The position numbers and the translations under genes were made by a program. Shown here piece by piece: positions 34,773 to 44,640 of a stretch of DNA of 64,000 nucleotides. The notes under the pieces were generated by a model, which ran no database searches, was not told the origin of the DNA, and saw nothing but the letters and a program-made list of their open reading frames with translations. The stretch covers positions 4,927,092-4,991,091 of the forward strand of contig KV748176.1 of the NCBI GenBank assembly GCA_001692895.1. The letters run 5' to 3'. The stretch's first letter is position 1, and every line of letters starts with the position of its first letter. This stretch comes from Cenococcum geophilum 1.58. Lineage: Eukaryota; Ascomycota; Dothideomycetes; Gloniales; Gloniaceae.

Positions 34773-36756
34773 TACCTCCCCCACTAAGAACGTTGTCCCC
34801 TAACGTTCTACAATATAGAAGAATAGCAAAATGAGAGTATAGCAAAAGCAGAATAGATAAAGGAAAGCATATCCCTAAATAAACGTAGGTAACTATATCC
34901 TCAGCCTTCCTATAGAACTGTTCTATGGTGTCCTTTTGTTACCCATAGCTAAGATCTAACCTTCCTACTAGTAGTAACTAGGACAGCAGTAAACCAGAAA
35001 TAATAGCGGCAGCAGTAATAGTAGCAACAGCAGTAACAGCAGCAACAGTAACGGTGGTAGCAATAGTAATACGGCAGACAGTTAGCGCGGTAAAATAAAA
35101 TAGAATAGTCGGCGGTAGAACAGTTGGTAGAAGAACTCGGTAACAGTTAGTAAGTAGCAGAACTTTAAGTAGTAGAAATCTCGGTAGCGGCAGACAGTCG
35201 ATAGCAGTCGGTTGGTCGCAGTCAGTTAATACAGCAGTAGCAGTAGCAGTAGCAGCAGTGACAGAACGGTCAATGGCAGTGGTTAGTAGCAGTCGGTTGG
35301 AGGCAGGGCGATCGAAACGGTAGGGTATGGCGGTCGGGAGAGCGGCAGTAGAATAGGTCGGTCGGAATAGCTGTATAGAACGGCATAACAGACCTAGCAG
35401 ATCCAGCAGTAAATAGACCTAGCAGCGGTACAGATCTAGGACGGTAGATACAGCAGTCGGTTGAGACAGCAAGGACGGAATAGCTGGACGGAATAGCTGC
35501 AGTAGTGGCGGTGGCAGGACAGTCAATCAAGGTAGCAGAGGCTCTGGATTGACTCGATTGTTCCGCTGCCGTTTAATATTAAAAGTCTGCATCAGGCCCT
35601 GCATCTAGCTGCGCGTCTGGCTGCGCGTCAGTAGCTCTGTATTGCATATTCTGCGTCCGCGTCTGCGTCCGTGTCTGCGTGTATGCCTGCCTTGGCTGCT
35701 GGCCGAAGACTGTCTAATTGGTCGGCGACGACGTGCTGCAACTGATCGTTCGGTCGTTCGATTAAGGTAGAAAGTCGGTCCGGTCGAAGGCCCTGATTGT
35801 CCTAATTTGAATGCGGAGACAGCGTTCAGCTAATCTAGACTTGATGAGGCCCTAGCTTGACTCAAGGCGTCTTCTACTGCATGCACGACTGAGGTTTTAC
35901 ATCCGTAGACAATTGATCAGAGCTTCCGTGTAGACGTCCGATCGGTCAAGGCTCCGCATCTGCCGTTCGATTAAGGCTTCGGATCTACAGACGTCCAGTC
36001 AAGCTGCCGTACTGTTGTCCAATCAAGGCTCTGCACCTGTATGCTCCATATCCGTAGGCTCCGTGTGAGACTCCGTGTAAAGCTCCGTATCTATATCTGC
36101 AAGAAAGACGATACGGGGGTGGGCAGTCAAGGGAAGAGACTCTCGCAGAGGCTCCAAAACGTTCTTCCGGCCGTATACTGATCTCCTGGTTAGGCCTAGT
36201 GCCTGCATGCCTGCGTGTCTGCCATTGTAGGATCTTTGACTGCTGATTGAAGACGTCTGACGGCAACGGGTGACTGATTCGATTTAACTGTGACCGTACG
36301 ATTACCTGACGTTCAAATAGGGTATTAGGTCGGCCCGACTGAAGGCTCTAATTTAACGACTTGGCTTGTATAGGCGGCGTTCGACTGATCAGGATTTGAC
36401 TGAGGCTCTGGCTTGACTCAAGGTGTCTTCTGCTACACGTACGACCTGGGTTCTGCATCCGTAGGCTCTACATCTACGGACAATCGATCAAGACTCTAGC
36501 TGTGCAGTCGTTCTGTTAAAGCTTTGCATCCATGTAGTTAATCGATTAGAGCTCTGCATCCGTAGTCGGTTGAGGCTCTTAGTGTCCACCAGACGTCTAA
36601 TTCAGAGACCTGTCTTGAGACTTCCTTGTGAGCATAAGCGGCAGCTTCCAGTAGACCATTTTCGCAGGCCTGGTGCTTTTCTAGGATGTCCTTTGTAGCT
36701 GCTTCTTTGCCCTCGCTGCTGGCTGTATGCTTACGTATCCTTGATCTTCTTCCAGC
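34773..36756. other. Element E non-coding region: CAG-rich and direct-repeat sequence
   Basis: No convincing gene. About 34980-35280 is rich in CAG/TAG/AAC triplets (AGCAGTAACAGCAGCAACAG). From about 35570 come phrases such as GATTAAGGCTCTGCATCCGT in many loose copies. A block at about 35755-35990 is repeated at about 36315-36560 and its start again near 37303 (GGTCGAAGGCTCTAATTTGA). The part next to the LTR, read on the - strand, has GTGGGGGAGGTA, a likely polypurine tract (about 34775-34786). Open frames of 60-93 codons here have biased, repeat-driven composition and are not called. Confidence 0.6.
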
Positions 36757-37188
36757 TTAAGAACCTTCTTGGGGTTGTCTTCTGCTTTTAGTCTCTTTGT
36801 CATTGTCCTGCTGGCTCTGCGCTTTATCTAAGTCGTCCTTAGTATCTTCGAAGCCATCTGGTAATAGCTTCTTAGTTATCGTGACTACCTCCGTCGCATA
36901 TCCCTTGCCCTTGTGTCTATAATATAGTCCTTTCGTTAAAACGATCCCTGAGAAGTGCTGGCTTCTATACGTCCAATGCCTGCTCCCCTTGTAATCCTTG
37001 ATAAAGTCCTTTACTAGCTTAGCCGGACACGGCTCGGTCCTGTCTTTAGTCGCATAAGGATGGCTTAGGCCTAAGGTGGTTAGCTGTGCCCTATGTACGA
37101 TCTCTTGCAGAGCATCCTTGTCTTCTCTTGTCTCGCAGTGCCTCTTTGTATACTGCTTTGCCGTTTCCGCGGTGCTTGTTTTCCAAGA
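36757..37188 (-). CDS. Unassigned 143-codon open frame downstream of E gag
   Basis: A stop-free - strand stretch with protein-like composition. From about 37170 to 36900 it reads RHCETREDKDALQEIVHR, then LGLSHPYATKDR, then KLVKDFIKDYKGSRHWTYRS, then GIVLTKGLYYRHKGKGYATE, ending in a lysine/glutamine-rich tail with a stop at 36757-36759. There is no clean ATG near the start, so it may be a continuation of another frame. I do not recognise the family. It could be a remnant of pol or of a captured host sequence inside E. The compositional contrast with the repetitive flanks is the main support. Confidence 0.4.
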   Translation of the reverse strand, partial: SWKTSTAETAKQYTKRHCETREDKDALQEIVHRAQLTTLGLSHPYATKDRTEPCPAKLVKDFIKDYKGSRHWTYRSQHFSGIVLTKGLYYRHKGKGYATEVVTITKKLLPDGFEDTKDDLDKAQSQQDNDKETKSRRQPQEGS

Positions 37189-37902
37189 TCATGCTGCTGC
37201 CCTTGTACAGGTCCCCTCCTTGCCGTGGTATCCGTTCTCGTCGTGCAGCTGGCGCAGTACTGAATTCGGATGGCAGTGACAGTCGTGCTGCGATCAGTCG
37301 TCGTTCGATTAAGGAACAAGGTCGGCCCGGTCGAAGGCTCTAATTTGACGACATTCGACTGATTTGATTCAGTGACGGCGACGTGCTGATATCGAGGCTC
37401 TGCTTGATTCGATTCCTCGACTAGTCGTGGCCCCTGTGTAGTCAATCGTTTGACCAAGGCTTCCGTGCAGTCATTCGATTAAGGCCCTGCGTGTAGCTCT
37501 GCGTCGTACAATCGGCTCTATATCCGTGCAATCAATTGAGGCTCTCGGTATCCGTTCTCATCGTGCAGCTGCATCATCGAGTTTTAGGGGCGGTGTAGAG
37601 TTCTGCCGGCTCTATTGCTAATTGGACCAATTAGGATTTTCCATCCCCGGGATGGAAAATCGCTATTGGCTTGGTAACAGGTGGTAAGCTGAACTGACAT
37701 CTCTGTAGCAGGTCGTCGCGATTGACGCGTCTCGACGCGTTGTAATTAAGAAAATAAATAAGAAAAGGAGCTTTAGGAAATATAGTAATTAAGCAGACAA
37801 ATAGAAATCTTTTTATACGGCCGTTACCTGCACCCTCTCCCCCACCTTAGAACTTGACTGTCCCTTAGTCAAACATCCTACACCTGCTGCGGAGCCTGCG
37901 GG
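37189..37902. other. Element E 3'-of-gag region with palindrome
   Basis: No gene recognised. At 37627-37670 lies the best-preserved copy of the shared palindrome: CCAATTAGGATTTTCCATCC, a three-base centre, and GGATGGAAAATCGCTATTGG. It keeps CCAAT and ATTGG at the two outer ends. It lies about 230 bases after the gag stop. The block GGTCGGCCCGGTCGAAGGCT near 37321 is the third copy of a repeat also at about 35775 and 36330. Confidence 0.6.
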
Positions 37903-39830
37903 TTAATGGCTGACCTGGTTAAGCGTCCGTCTCCAAGACCGTCTCCAAGGGTCGAACGATTTATTCTTCTTCCAAGCTTTAGCCGTCTCATCCGCAGGCC
38001 GTGACCTAATCTGGATGGAATCTCCTGATCGTACATTCTTCTGCGGCGGAGCCTGCGGTACCTGCTGCGGAGCCTGCTGCGGAGCCTGCGGCTTAACGAT
38101 TGTCCTGGCCGTACGGCTGTCTCTAAGGGTCGGGCGAGTCTGCGGACGTTGCTGGCTGGGCGTTACTACTAAGTCTGTGGGCCGTACTTGATAGCAGTCC
38201 TCCCAGTTCGTACGCATTTTGTCACTGTTCTTCAGCACTACTCCGTCATGGAAAGCCGGTTGCTGCGTCTGTTCTTTCCTTGGCCTATCTGGGTTAGTTC
38301 CTTGGTACGTACGCAGCCAGTTCTTAATACCCTTTAGCTGTCCTTTATTGCCGAGCAGCGGGAGTTCTGGTCCAGGTTGATCGCGTGTCCCAGCTGCTAG
38401 TCTTTCTTGATCGGATAGATGCACAAATCCTTGCTGAACGAGATCCTTTAGGCCTTGGCATTCGAATTCAGTAAAACGGTGACCTCCGCATCCAAAACAG
38501 GTCTGCCAGCCTTGTCTTTGTGTGCCTTGCTGACCCTGTGCGTCCCACTGCGGCCGTCCAAAGGCAGTAAAATCTTGCGGATATTGGGAGCCTTGCGGAT
38601 ATTGAGAGTCTTGCGGGGGTCGGGTGCTGTTCTGCCAGTCTTCGTATCCTAGTGCTGGGCTGTGAGCTGTAGCCTGATCCGTGGGTGACTGCTGCTGCAT
38701 TAGGGCTCCTCCGTGTACACCTAGTCTAGCTGGGTCAAGAAGTCCTCCTTCCCTTTGGCGGTCGAGCCTATTCCTTTGCTGCCGTAGCTCTTGTATAAGC
38801 TGGACATTCAGGACATCTTCTTCCAAAAGGACAGCCATTCGCTCAGCGTTCTCTGTAGCCACTATCCTTGACTCTACGGCCTCCTTCAGTCTTTCGAACA
38901 CAAAGGTGCTAGGCTTGTCTACTACGGCTCCTGTCCTTTCTATTGCATGTCTGCTGTATTCAATTGGGAGTCCTCGCATAAACCACCGCCCCTTCTCTTG
39001 CTTAGTAAGGTTTCCTGCGGCTACCGCTTTAGCTGAGATACTGGTGAAATCTTGCATATAGTGACGCAGATCTCCTGGCTACTCCGCTGACTTCCGAACG
39101 AAAGCTTCCATAAGTCCCTTGTCTCCATGCGCCGGTAGTAGTCGTCCGCTCGGTATTCTGCCCTAAGCTTTCTCACAAGCTCCGTCCAATTGCCAGCTGT
39201 GAATTCAGGCAGGCTTCGGACCCACATCCCTATCCAGTAATCGCAGTACTCCGGAAGGCCCTGGTGTTTCTTACTTGTTACATGATATCGGGCGCATAGC
39301 CGTTCGTACTGCTCGATAAACTGCGATATATTCTGTCCCGTAAAGTAAGGAGTTCCAACAGTTCCTGGGGCTGGCATCGGCTAAACCATGACGTAGATCT
39401 TGTCTTGAGCCGTCGACTGCTGGTCATAGGGTGGTGCATCTAGAGTCTCCTTGGGAGCTTGCAGGTGGTCCTTGCGGCCCATATCCTTCGTCTGCTGAGG
39501 GTTATCGGTCCTAGGGGTCACGGGTAAACGCTGCGGTAGGTCTGCTTGCATAGCTGCCTGAGATGAGGGTGTCCCAGATGGCTGTCCTGGTGTTGGTTCA
39601 TGCTTCGGCTGGTCTACTTGTACGGCCATGTCCCTAACAGAGGCCTGCCTCTTGACGCCTGAGGGGGGGTCTCCCTGGGAGAACACAGAGTCCTCATCTA
39701 CTGCTACTGGGTCTTGATTCGTACGTCCGTTTCGGACTGCCGTCGTTCCGCGCGGTAGGGTGCTGCTAAGCCTCCTGCTTTTACTCGTATCTACTTCTTC
39801 ACGGAACGCCTCTAGAGCTGCTGCTGACAT
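37903..39830 (-). pseudogene. Element E gag
   Basis: About 640 codons of - strand gag in three open pieces (39381-39830, 39021-39377, 37903-39057), with about two breaks. The middle piece has the retrotransposon gag capsid-like stretch: YFTGQNISQFIEQYERLCAR near its start, then YWIGMWVRSLPEF and WTELVRKLRAEYRADDYYRR. The last piece begins with a helical stretch (NAERMAVLLEEDVLNVQLIQ). It then has a glutamine/proline-rich linker, a short cysteine motif CFGCGGHRFTEFEC that resembles but does not exactly match a CX2CX4HX4C knuckle, and a basic tail. Gag forms the particle that packages element RNA. No pol follows. The N-terminal 150 residues are low-complexity. Confidence 0.75.
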
Positions 39831-39863
39831 AATCCGGATGACTCGAAAGAAGATAAAGCTAAG

Positions 39864-40049
39864 CTAGAATAGGAAGCTTTCAAGGACAGATCTGATCTCG
39901 TGTGCTTGCGACCGTGCTTGGTATTGTCTCCTTTGTTCGTGAATGGCAGTACTAACTTCCTTCGCCGCCAGATGTCTTAGATCTCGTTTCCATCTGATTG
40001 ATTGGCCCTTGGCGTGTCGTCTTTGCATCTTTAATAAAGGTCTGGCCAT
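39864..40049 (-). CDS. Short leader reading frame upstream of E gag
   Basis: 61 codons starting MARPLLKMQRRHAKGQSIRW, rich in Arg/Lys/Gln, ending 33 bases before the first gag ATG and in the same frame. It could be an upstream reading frame or the true N-terminal part of gag. There is no family match by eye. Confidence 0.35.
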   Translation of the reverse strand: MARPLLKMQRRHAKGQSIRWKRDLRHLAAKEVSTAIHEQRRQYQARSQAHEIRSVLESFLF

Positions 40050-40510
40050 GCTCGGTAGTAGATCTCGGTAACTCCAGCCGCCGGTTAAAGTTGTCTGATT
40101 GGCTTGCTGGTTCGCCCGACCTCCTTATATATAACTTTCCGAGACCCTTCTCTTCCTGTGACTAGGTCGGTAACCGAGTTAGTAACTAAGTTAAGGTGGC
40201 AAAGAAATCCGATTTAGGTTAATAGACCTATAGTCTTTTGCTTCTTGTTGCCACTCTTTGGCCTATGCGTAAAGTCTAGCTGTCCTATCTTTTTCCGGTA
40301 CTGCCTAGTTCCCCTTGCTGTGCGATACTGCCTGGTTCTCTTCTGCTGTCTTGTCTGTCTAGCTGGCAGTTCTTCTGTAGCTGGTCGTTCTTCTACAGCT
40401 AGCAGTTCTTCTGTAGTCGTAGTATATTCCTGCGTGTCTCCTGTGTATGTAGCACTAGACTTCTAATCTAAAGAGCTTGCTGTTGTCCCCACGTGGAATG
40501 CCATAAAATA
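40050..40510 (-). other. Element E leader with second palindrome
   Basis: The untranslated leader between the 5' LTR and gag. It contains CCGCCGGTTAAAGTTGTCTG (from about 40078), the less mutated relative of the AACTTTAACC/GGTTAAAGTT module. Next to the LTR, the - strand reads TATTTTATGGCATTCCACGT, the position of a primer-binding site; the tRNA is not identified. A + strand 73-codon frame at 40245-40466 is low-complexity and is not called. Confidence 0.5.
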
Positions 40511-40759
40511 TGTGGGAGGGTACGACCTCTCTAAGATAGGAAAGTCACGGTGCTGTTAGTCAGTCAGTCAGTCGGTCGGTCGGTCGGTCGGTCGGTCGGT
40601 TAGTAGAACAGTTAGTAAGAAAGAAAGAAAAGAGTGTATTTCTGGTAACTGGTAGAGTCGTGATATGTATATGATAAGGGAAGAAGGAAGGAAGCCGAAG
40701 GCTCTATAAATATAGGAAAATGCTAAGACAGTAGGCGACGTCCAATCTACACCACCACA
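40511..40759 (-). repeat. Element E 5' LTR
   Basis: 249 bp, begins TGTGGGAGGG and ends CCACCACA on the + strand, giving the inverted ends TGTGG/CCACA. Followed by the duplicated target GTAT. Matches the split left LTR. Confidence 0.88.
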
Positions 40760-40763
40760 GTAT

Positions 40764-41081
40764 AGTAGCTAGTAAGGTTTATTTGCAGATAAAACCCTTA
40801 TCCAGTATCTTATTAATCTATTTCTTTATATACCTAAGTTTAATAGGTAAGAGTGGTCTATTTTTATAGTATAGGGCCTAGTTTCTAGGGATAATCTTAA
40901 TTTTATAGTCCTATAGTTAGTAAAGGGGTAGCTTATCTACGTTTTTAGGGAGAAAGTGCTTAATATATTTATAAAACTCCTTTAGTAGGCATTATAGAAT
41001 ATCTTTACAGGTTAATTCTGGTTTGCCTTTTAGGAATTTTTTAATATTAGTATTAACTATCTTCTAGCGTAAAAGCTCGGG
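40764..41081 (-). pseudogene. Gypsy G2, part 2: RT N-terminal region
   Basis: - strand text includes LLKEFYKYIKHFLPKNVDKL and later INKILDKGFI, the standard stretch before the first RT motif in Gypsy pol. It lies between element E and G3 and contains the G3 target TCGGG at 41077-41081. Fossil. Confidence 0.7.
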
Positions 41082-41502
41082 TATTACGGACGCTTTAAGT
41101 ACAATGTTACGACTACTTGGAGAAGAGTCGGAAGAAGCTAATTAGTTAATACAAGCACGGTCTAGGATGGAACCCGTGGAACCATATAACAAGGAATGGT
41201 AAGCAAAGTCACGTGATATAATCTATGTGATCTGTGTAATTTATAAGATCTATAACAAAGCGAATAGAGCAGACAGAGTAGACAGAGCAACGACTTTCGT
41301 AGGAGTACGGGCGTGTATTTAAGGACCCTTAGTCCTTACCTAGATAGTTCCTTCCTCGTAGTAATTCTTAGAATATAATTAGAGTTAATCTATTGGGCAA
41401 CTACTCCACCAGTTGTTATTACGTTATTAACTTACTTATAATACCTATATACCTAGCCTATTAACGAGTTTACCATAGTCCCTACTATAAGGCTCCGTTA
41501 TA
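41082..41502 (+). repeat. G3 5' LTR
   Basis: 421 bp matching 48690-49110. Begins TATTACGGACGC (TGTTACGGACGC in the other copy). Contains GTGATCTGTGTAAT-type repeats near its middle. Confidence 0.9.
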
Positions 41503-41542
41503 TAATTACTACCACAGTTACGGTTTTAATAAGTTAAATAAT

Positions 41543-42620
41543 ATGCCACCAAAAGCAGCTACTATAACGCTATTAATGGCGGTAACTACGTTAGGATTAG
41601 GTAACGATACTAGTATAGCAGACACTAACTTATAACAGCTTATAACAGTAGAACAGTTATAAATAATAGTTAATTAGTTAACGGGAGATAATACAGCACT
41701 CGAAAATAGGATTAATGGGATAGGGGTAGTAAAGGTTAAGTTACCATTAATTGAAAAATTCTTAAGAGAAAGATTAAAGCTTAAGGGATTTCTTATATAA
41801 ATATACTTTAAGGTTACGCAAGAAGGAGTAAAGCTAGCAATAACTATAGATTAAGTAGCATATGCAGGATTGTTCTTATTAGGGAGAGTACTTAAGTAGT
41901 TTAAGTCTTACCTTATAGAGATATAAGTAAATAGAATAACAATAATAAACTAAAAAGTATGGTTTATGTTTTTAAGCTGGAATAGATTTATAGAGCGACT
42001 TATATAAATATTTGGGGACCTAGAAGCAATAACTATAGCGGAAAGAAAGCTTTAGGACCTAATATAATAAACTTTAGCAATTAAGTACATAATATAATTC
42101 TAAACGCTAGCTATATAACTTAAGTAGAATAATAAGGCGCTTATAGCATAATATAAATAGGGACTTAAGGCTAAAGTCTAGGACATAATTATTTTAATAG
42201 AAGATATGGATACCCTAAGGGAATTAATAGATTAAGCAATTAAGATTAATAATAGAATCTTCTAAAGGGAATAAGCTAAGAGGGGCTAGGATAAAGTCCC
42301 GTAGTTATATAAGATATAAAGTACGCAATAACTAAAGCCAAATTAAAAACTATGGTATGGCGCAGAGCTAATAAACCTAAGTGGTACTAAAGAAACCTAT
42401 AAAAGATGAAGTAAAAAACTATAGAAACCTAGAGGTTAAGGATTAAGTAATTATAGGACTAAGGAGTATAGGCTAAACTAAGGATCTTAGCAGCAGAAGA
42501 TGTTTAAGCGAACTTTATAGTAAAACAATGGTTTAAAGATAGAGCTTATATAAATTATAGAAAACAGGGTTATTTCGCCAGAGACTGTAGAAGTAGTTAG
42601 AGTTATTATATAGTAAAGGA
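41543..42620 (+). pseudogene. G3 gag with zinc knuckle
   Basis: An ATG at 41543 opens a + strand frame (starts MPPKAATITLLMAV). The capsid-like part has tryptophan-containing blocks (WFMFLSWNRFIERL near 41950-41995) and a basic linker. The nucleocapsid end reads GYFARDCRSS near 42562-42595, the second half of a CCHC knuckle. Fossil with many breaks. Confidence 0.65.
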
Positions 42621-44640
42621 AACTAGACTAGTAGTATATAACACACACGTATAAAGAGATAATAGTGCACTATAAGAAATAAAAGAATGTTTAATTAAAA
42701 GTTTTGCGTTTTATTATAATAACGTATGCTAAATTTATAAAGACGCCAAGTATAGTGTAAGCTATTGGCTATAGAAGCTAGAGTTAAGAGAACTTAAAGG
42801 AACCTAAGAGTTAGACAAAGAACAAAATCGACTCTATAAGCTAGATTAGGATATCACAGCAACGTGCAGATAAAGATTAGTAATAATAATAATAGAGTCG
42901 GAGTACTTATTAATTAACAGCAATAGGGATAGTAAAGGAACCAACTAGGGGTATCTAAACCTTAATAGTGTAATAGAAGTAGAAACTAAGACCGCCATAG
43001 GGCAAGGTTTAGTAACGGGCATTATAACACCGTTAGATACGGCATCTATCGCTTTACAAGACAGAAGGAGTAATATCTAGAGATAATTAAGTAAGCAGAT
43101 AACTGCTAGTGCTAGCTTACCACTTAATAAAGGCATAAGGCTAAAGGCTTAAGATTCTTAAGACGAGATAAGAGATAACTAAAATTCTTAAGATAAGATA
43201 AGGTATGCTTAGAGACCTATAATAGACAATAACCGATAGAGCAAAGTAGTAGCTTAGTTTAAGAATATACGAATAAGCTTAGGACAAGCGTTCCTAACAG
43301 CATAAGACTCTTAGGATAAGAAGAGTAAGATCTAAGACTCTTAAAATAAGATAAGGACACTAGTAAAGCCTAGTTAGACTAAGGCTAGAGCTAAGCTTAA
43401 GATAGAAGCAAGCTTAGGATTAAAGAATCTAAGGGATTAAGAATTCGGAGTATAAATTAGGACACCTATAAGTAAGAGGTAAGGAGCTTCTTTATAGATT
43501 GGGGAATCTGTAATATAAACAATAGTTAGACTAGGAGACAGATATATAGACCTAGAAGACTTACTAGTTAAACAAGATATTTAGACTAAAGATTAAGGAT
43601 TTAATACTAAGATTAAGAAGTAAGAGGACTTTAAGGATCTACTTATAAGACGCGAAAAGAAAGAAACCATAGAGGAGTTTAGAGTGAGAATTACCTTATA
43701 GTAGGAACAGAAACTAGACAAAAGATCTAGTATATTAGGACGTATAAAGGACAGAGCACCTGTATAAAGAATTACTAATAGGCTAAGAATAGGTATACTA
43801 AGAGCCAAATGGCTTACTAAACTGGAAAGTAAAGAGGATCTAGGGATTTCTACTAGGTTCGAAGAACGACATATAAAGGGCTGTTATAATGTAGTAATAA
43901 GAAGATACTTCCTTATAAATAAGCCGTATATACTCTAGCAGCTTTACTAAAAGTAGTATAGACAGCGATATAACGATAAGTAGGAAGATTTCTATATATA
44001 GTTAAACGAAAAAGTTATCTAAGACCACCTAATTACAGAAAAAGCGATGAACCATATTAAGGGAGCATTAATTATAACATTAAAAGATCTAGAGGAACGA
44101 TTAGAGGACTAGAGAAGCGAGAGGCGCGTTTTAGTACCTATAAATAAAGTCATAACGTTTAGATTAGCATAATAAAGGTTTAAACTTAAGAATAAAGATG
44201 AGCTAAGAGTTAACCTAAAGCACCCAGCACACTATATACTATCATGGATTGCGTGTATAGACGATATATACGAAATGCACAAAAATCTAAAAAAAAAAGA
44301 ATCGGAAATACCCTATAAGGATATACTGGATAATAGATAAGTAATAGTATAGGAATACTAAGTATATGCACGGCTAGTATCCAGTAAAAGTCTAAGAGAA
44401 AGGAGATTTAATACTTTAACCAGGAAGATTCCTTATAGAAGAATGCTTAGATAGACAATAATAGTAGAAATATCTAGAGAATACCTATCTATGGCATATT
44501 AAAGATAAAAAGCAAACTAGGTATTAGCTAAAGAATGAGCTAAGTATAACCGGATTAAGCAGCTAATAATTGGGAAAAGTAAAGGCCTACGGGACTAAAG
44601 GGAGCCAGCAGTAGAGCCTTAAACCCTTAAAGAAATTTAA
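42621..44640 (+). pseudogene. G3 long unassigned stretch between knuckle and protease
   Basis: About 2 kb of + strand sequence that remains coding-like, but in which I recognise no domain. From about 43145 to 43350 it contains roughly five loose copies of GACTCTTAAGATAAGATAAG, giving an S-D-K-I-R-type peptide repeat. The part 43440-44330 is rich in charged residues. In most Gypsy elements the protease follows the knuckle closely, so this is an extra segment, either a gag extension or an inserted domain. Confidence 0.45.

Larger units (their letters stand above)
31784..40759 (-). mobile_element. Element E: gag-bearing LTR element without visible pol, little mutated
   Basis: LTRs of about 249 bp at 40511-40759 and, split by the hAT, 31784-31823 plus 34568-34772. 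The 4-bp duplication GTAT flanks it (31780-31783 and 40760-40763). Without the hAT it is about 6.2 kb. gag lies on the - strand, so the 5' LTR is the right one. No protease, RT, RNase H or integrase motif is visible in the 3 kb downstream of gag, so it is probably non-autonomous (a LARD-like or gag-only element). CA and TG dinucleotides are retained and the LTRs are nearly identical, so it is young relative to its host G2. The gag has about two breaks. Confidence 0.8.

Noticed and set aside
35270-37457. Several 60-125-codon frames in element E (for example 35270-35530, 35985-36266, 37080-37457)
   Set aside because: Repeat-driven, overlapping in several frames, with no conserved motif. Only the 36757-37188 stretch looked protein-like enough to mention.
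38455-39061. Two + strand frames (65 and 126 codons) over element E gag
   Set aside because: Antisense to the gag, serine/cysteine-rich as expected from the complement of a glutamine/arginine-rich protein.
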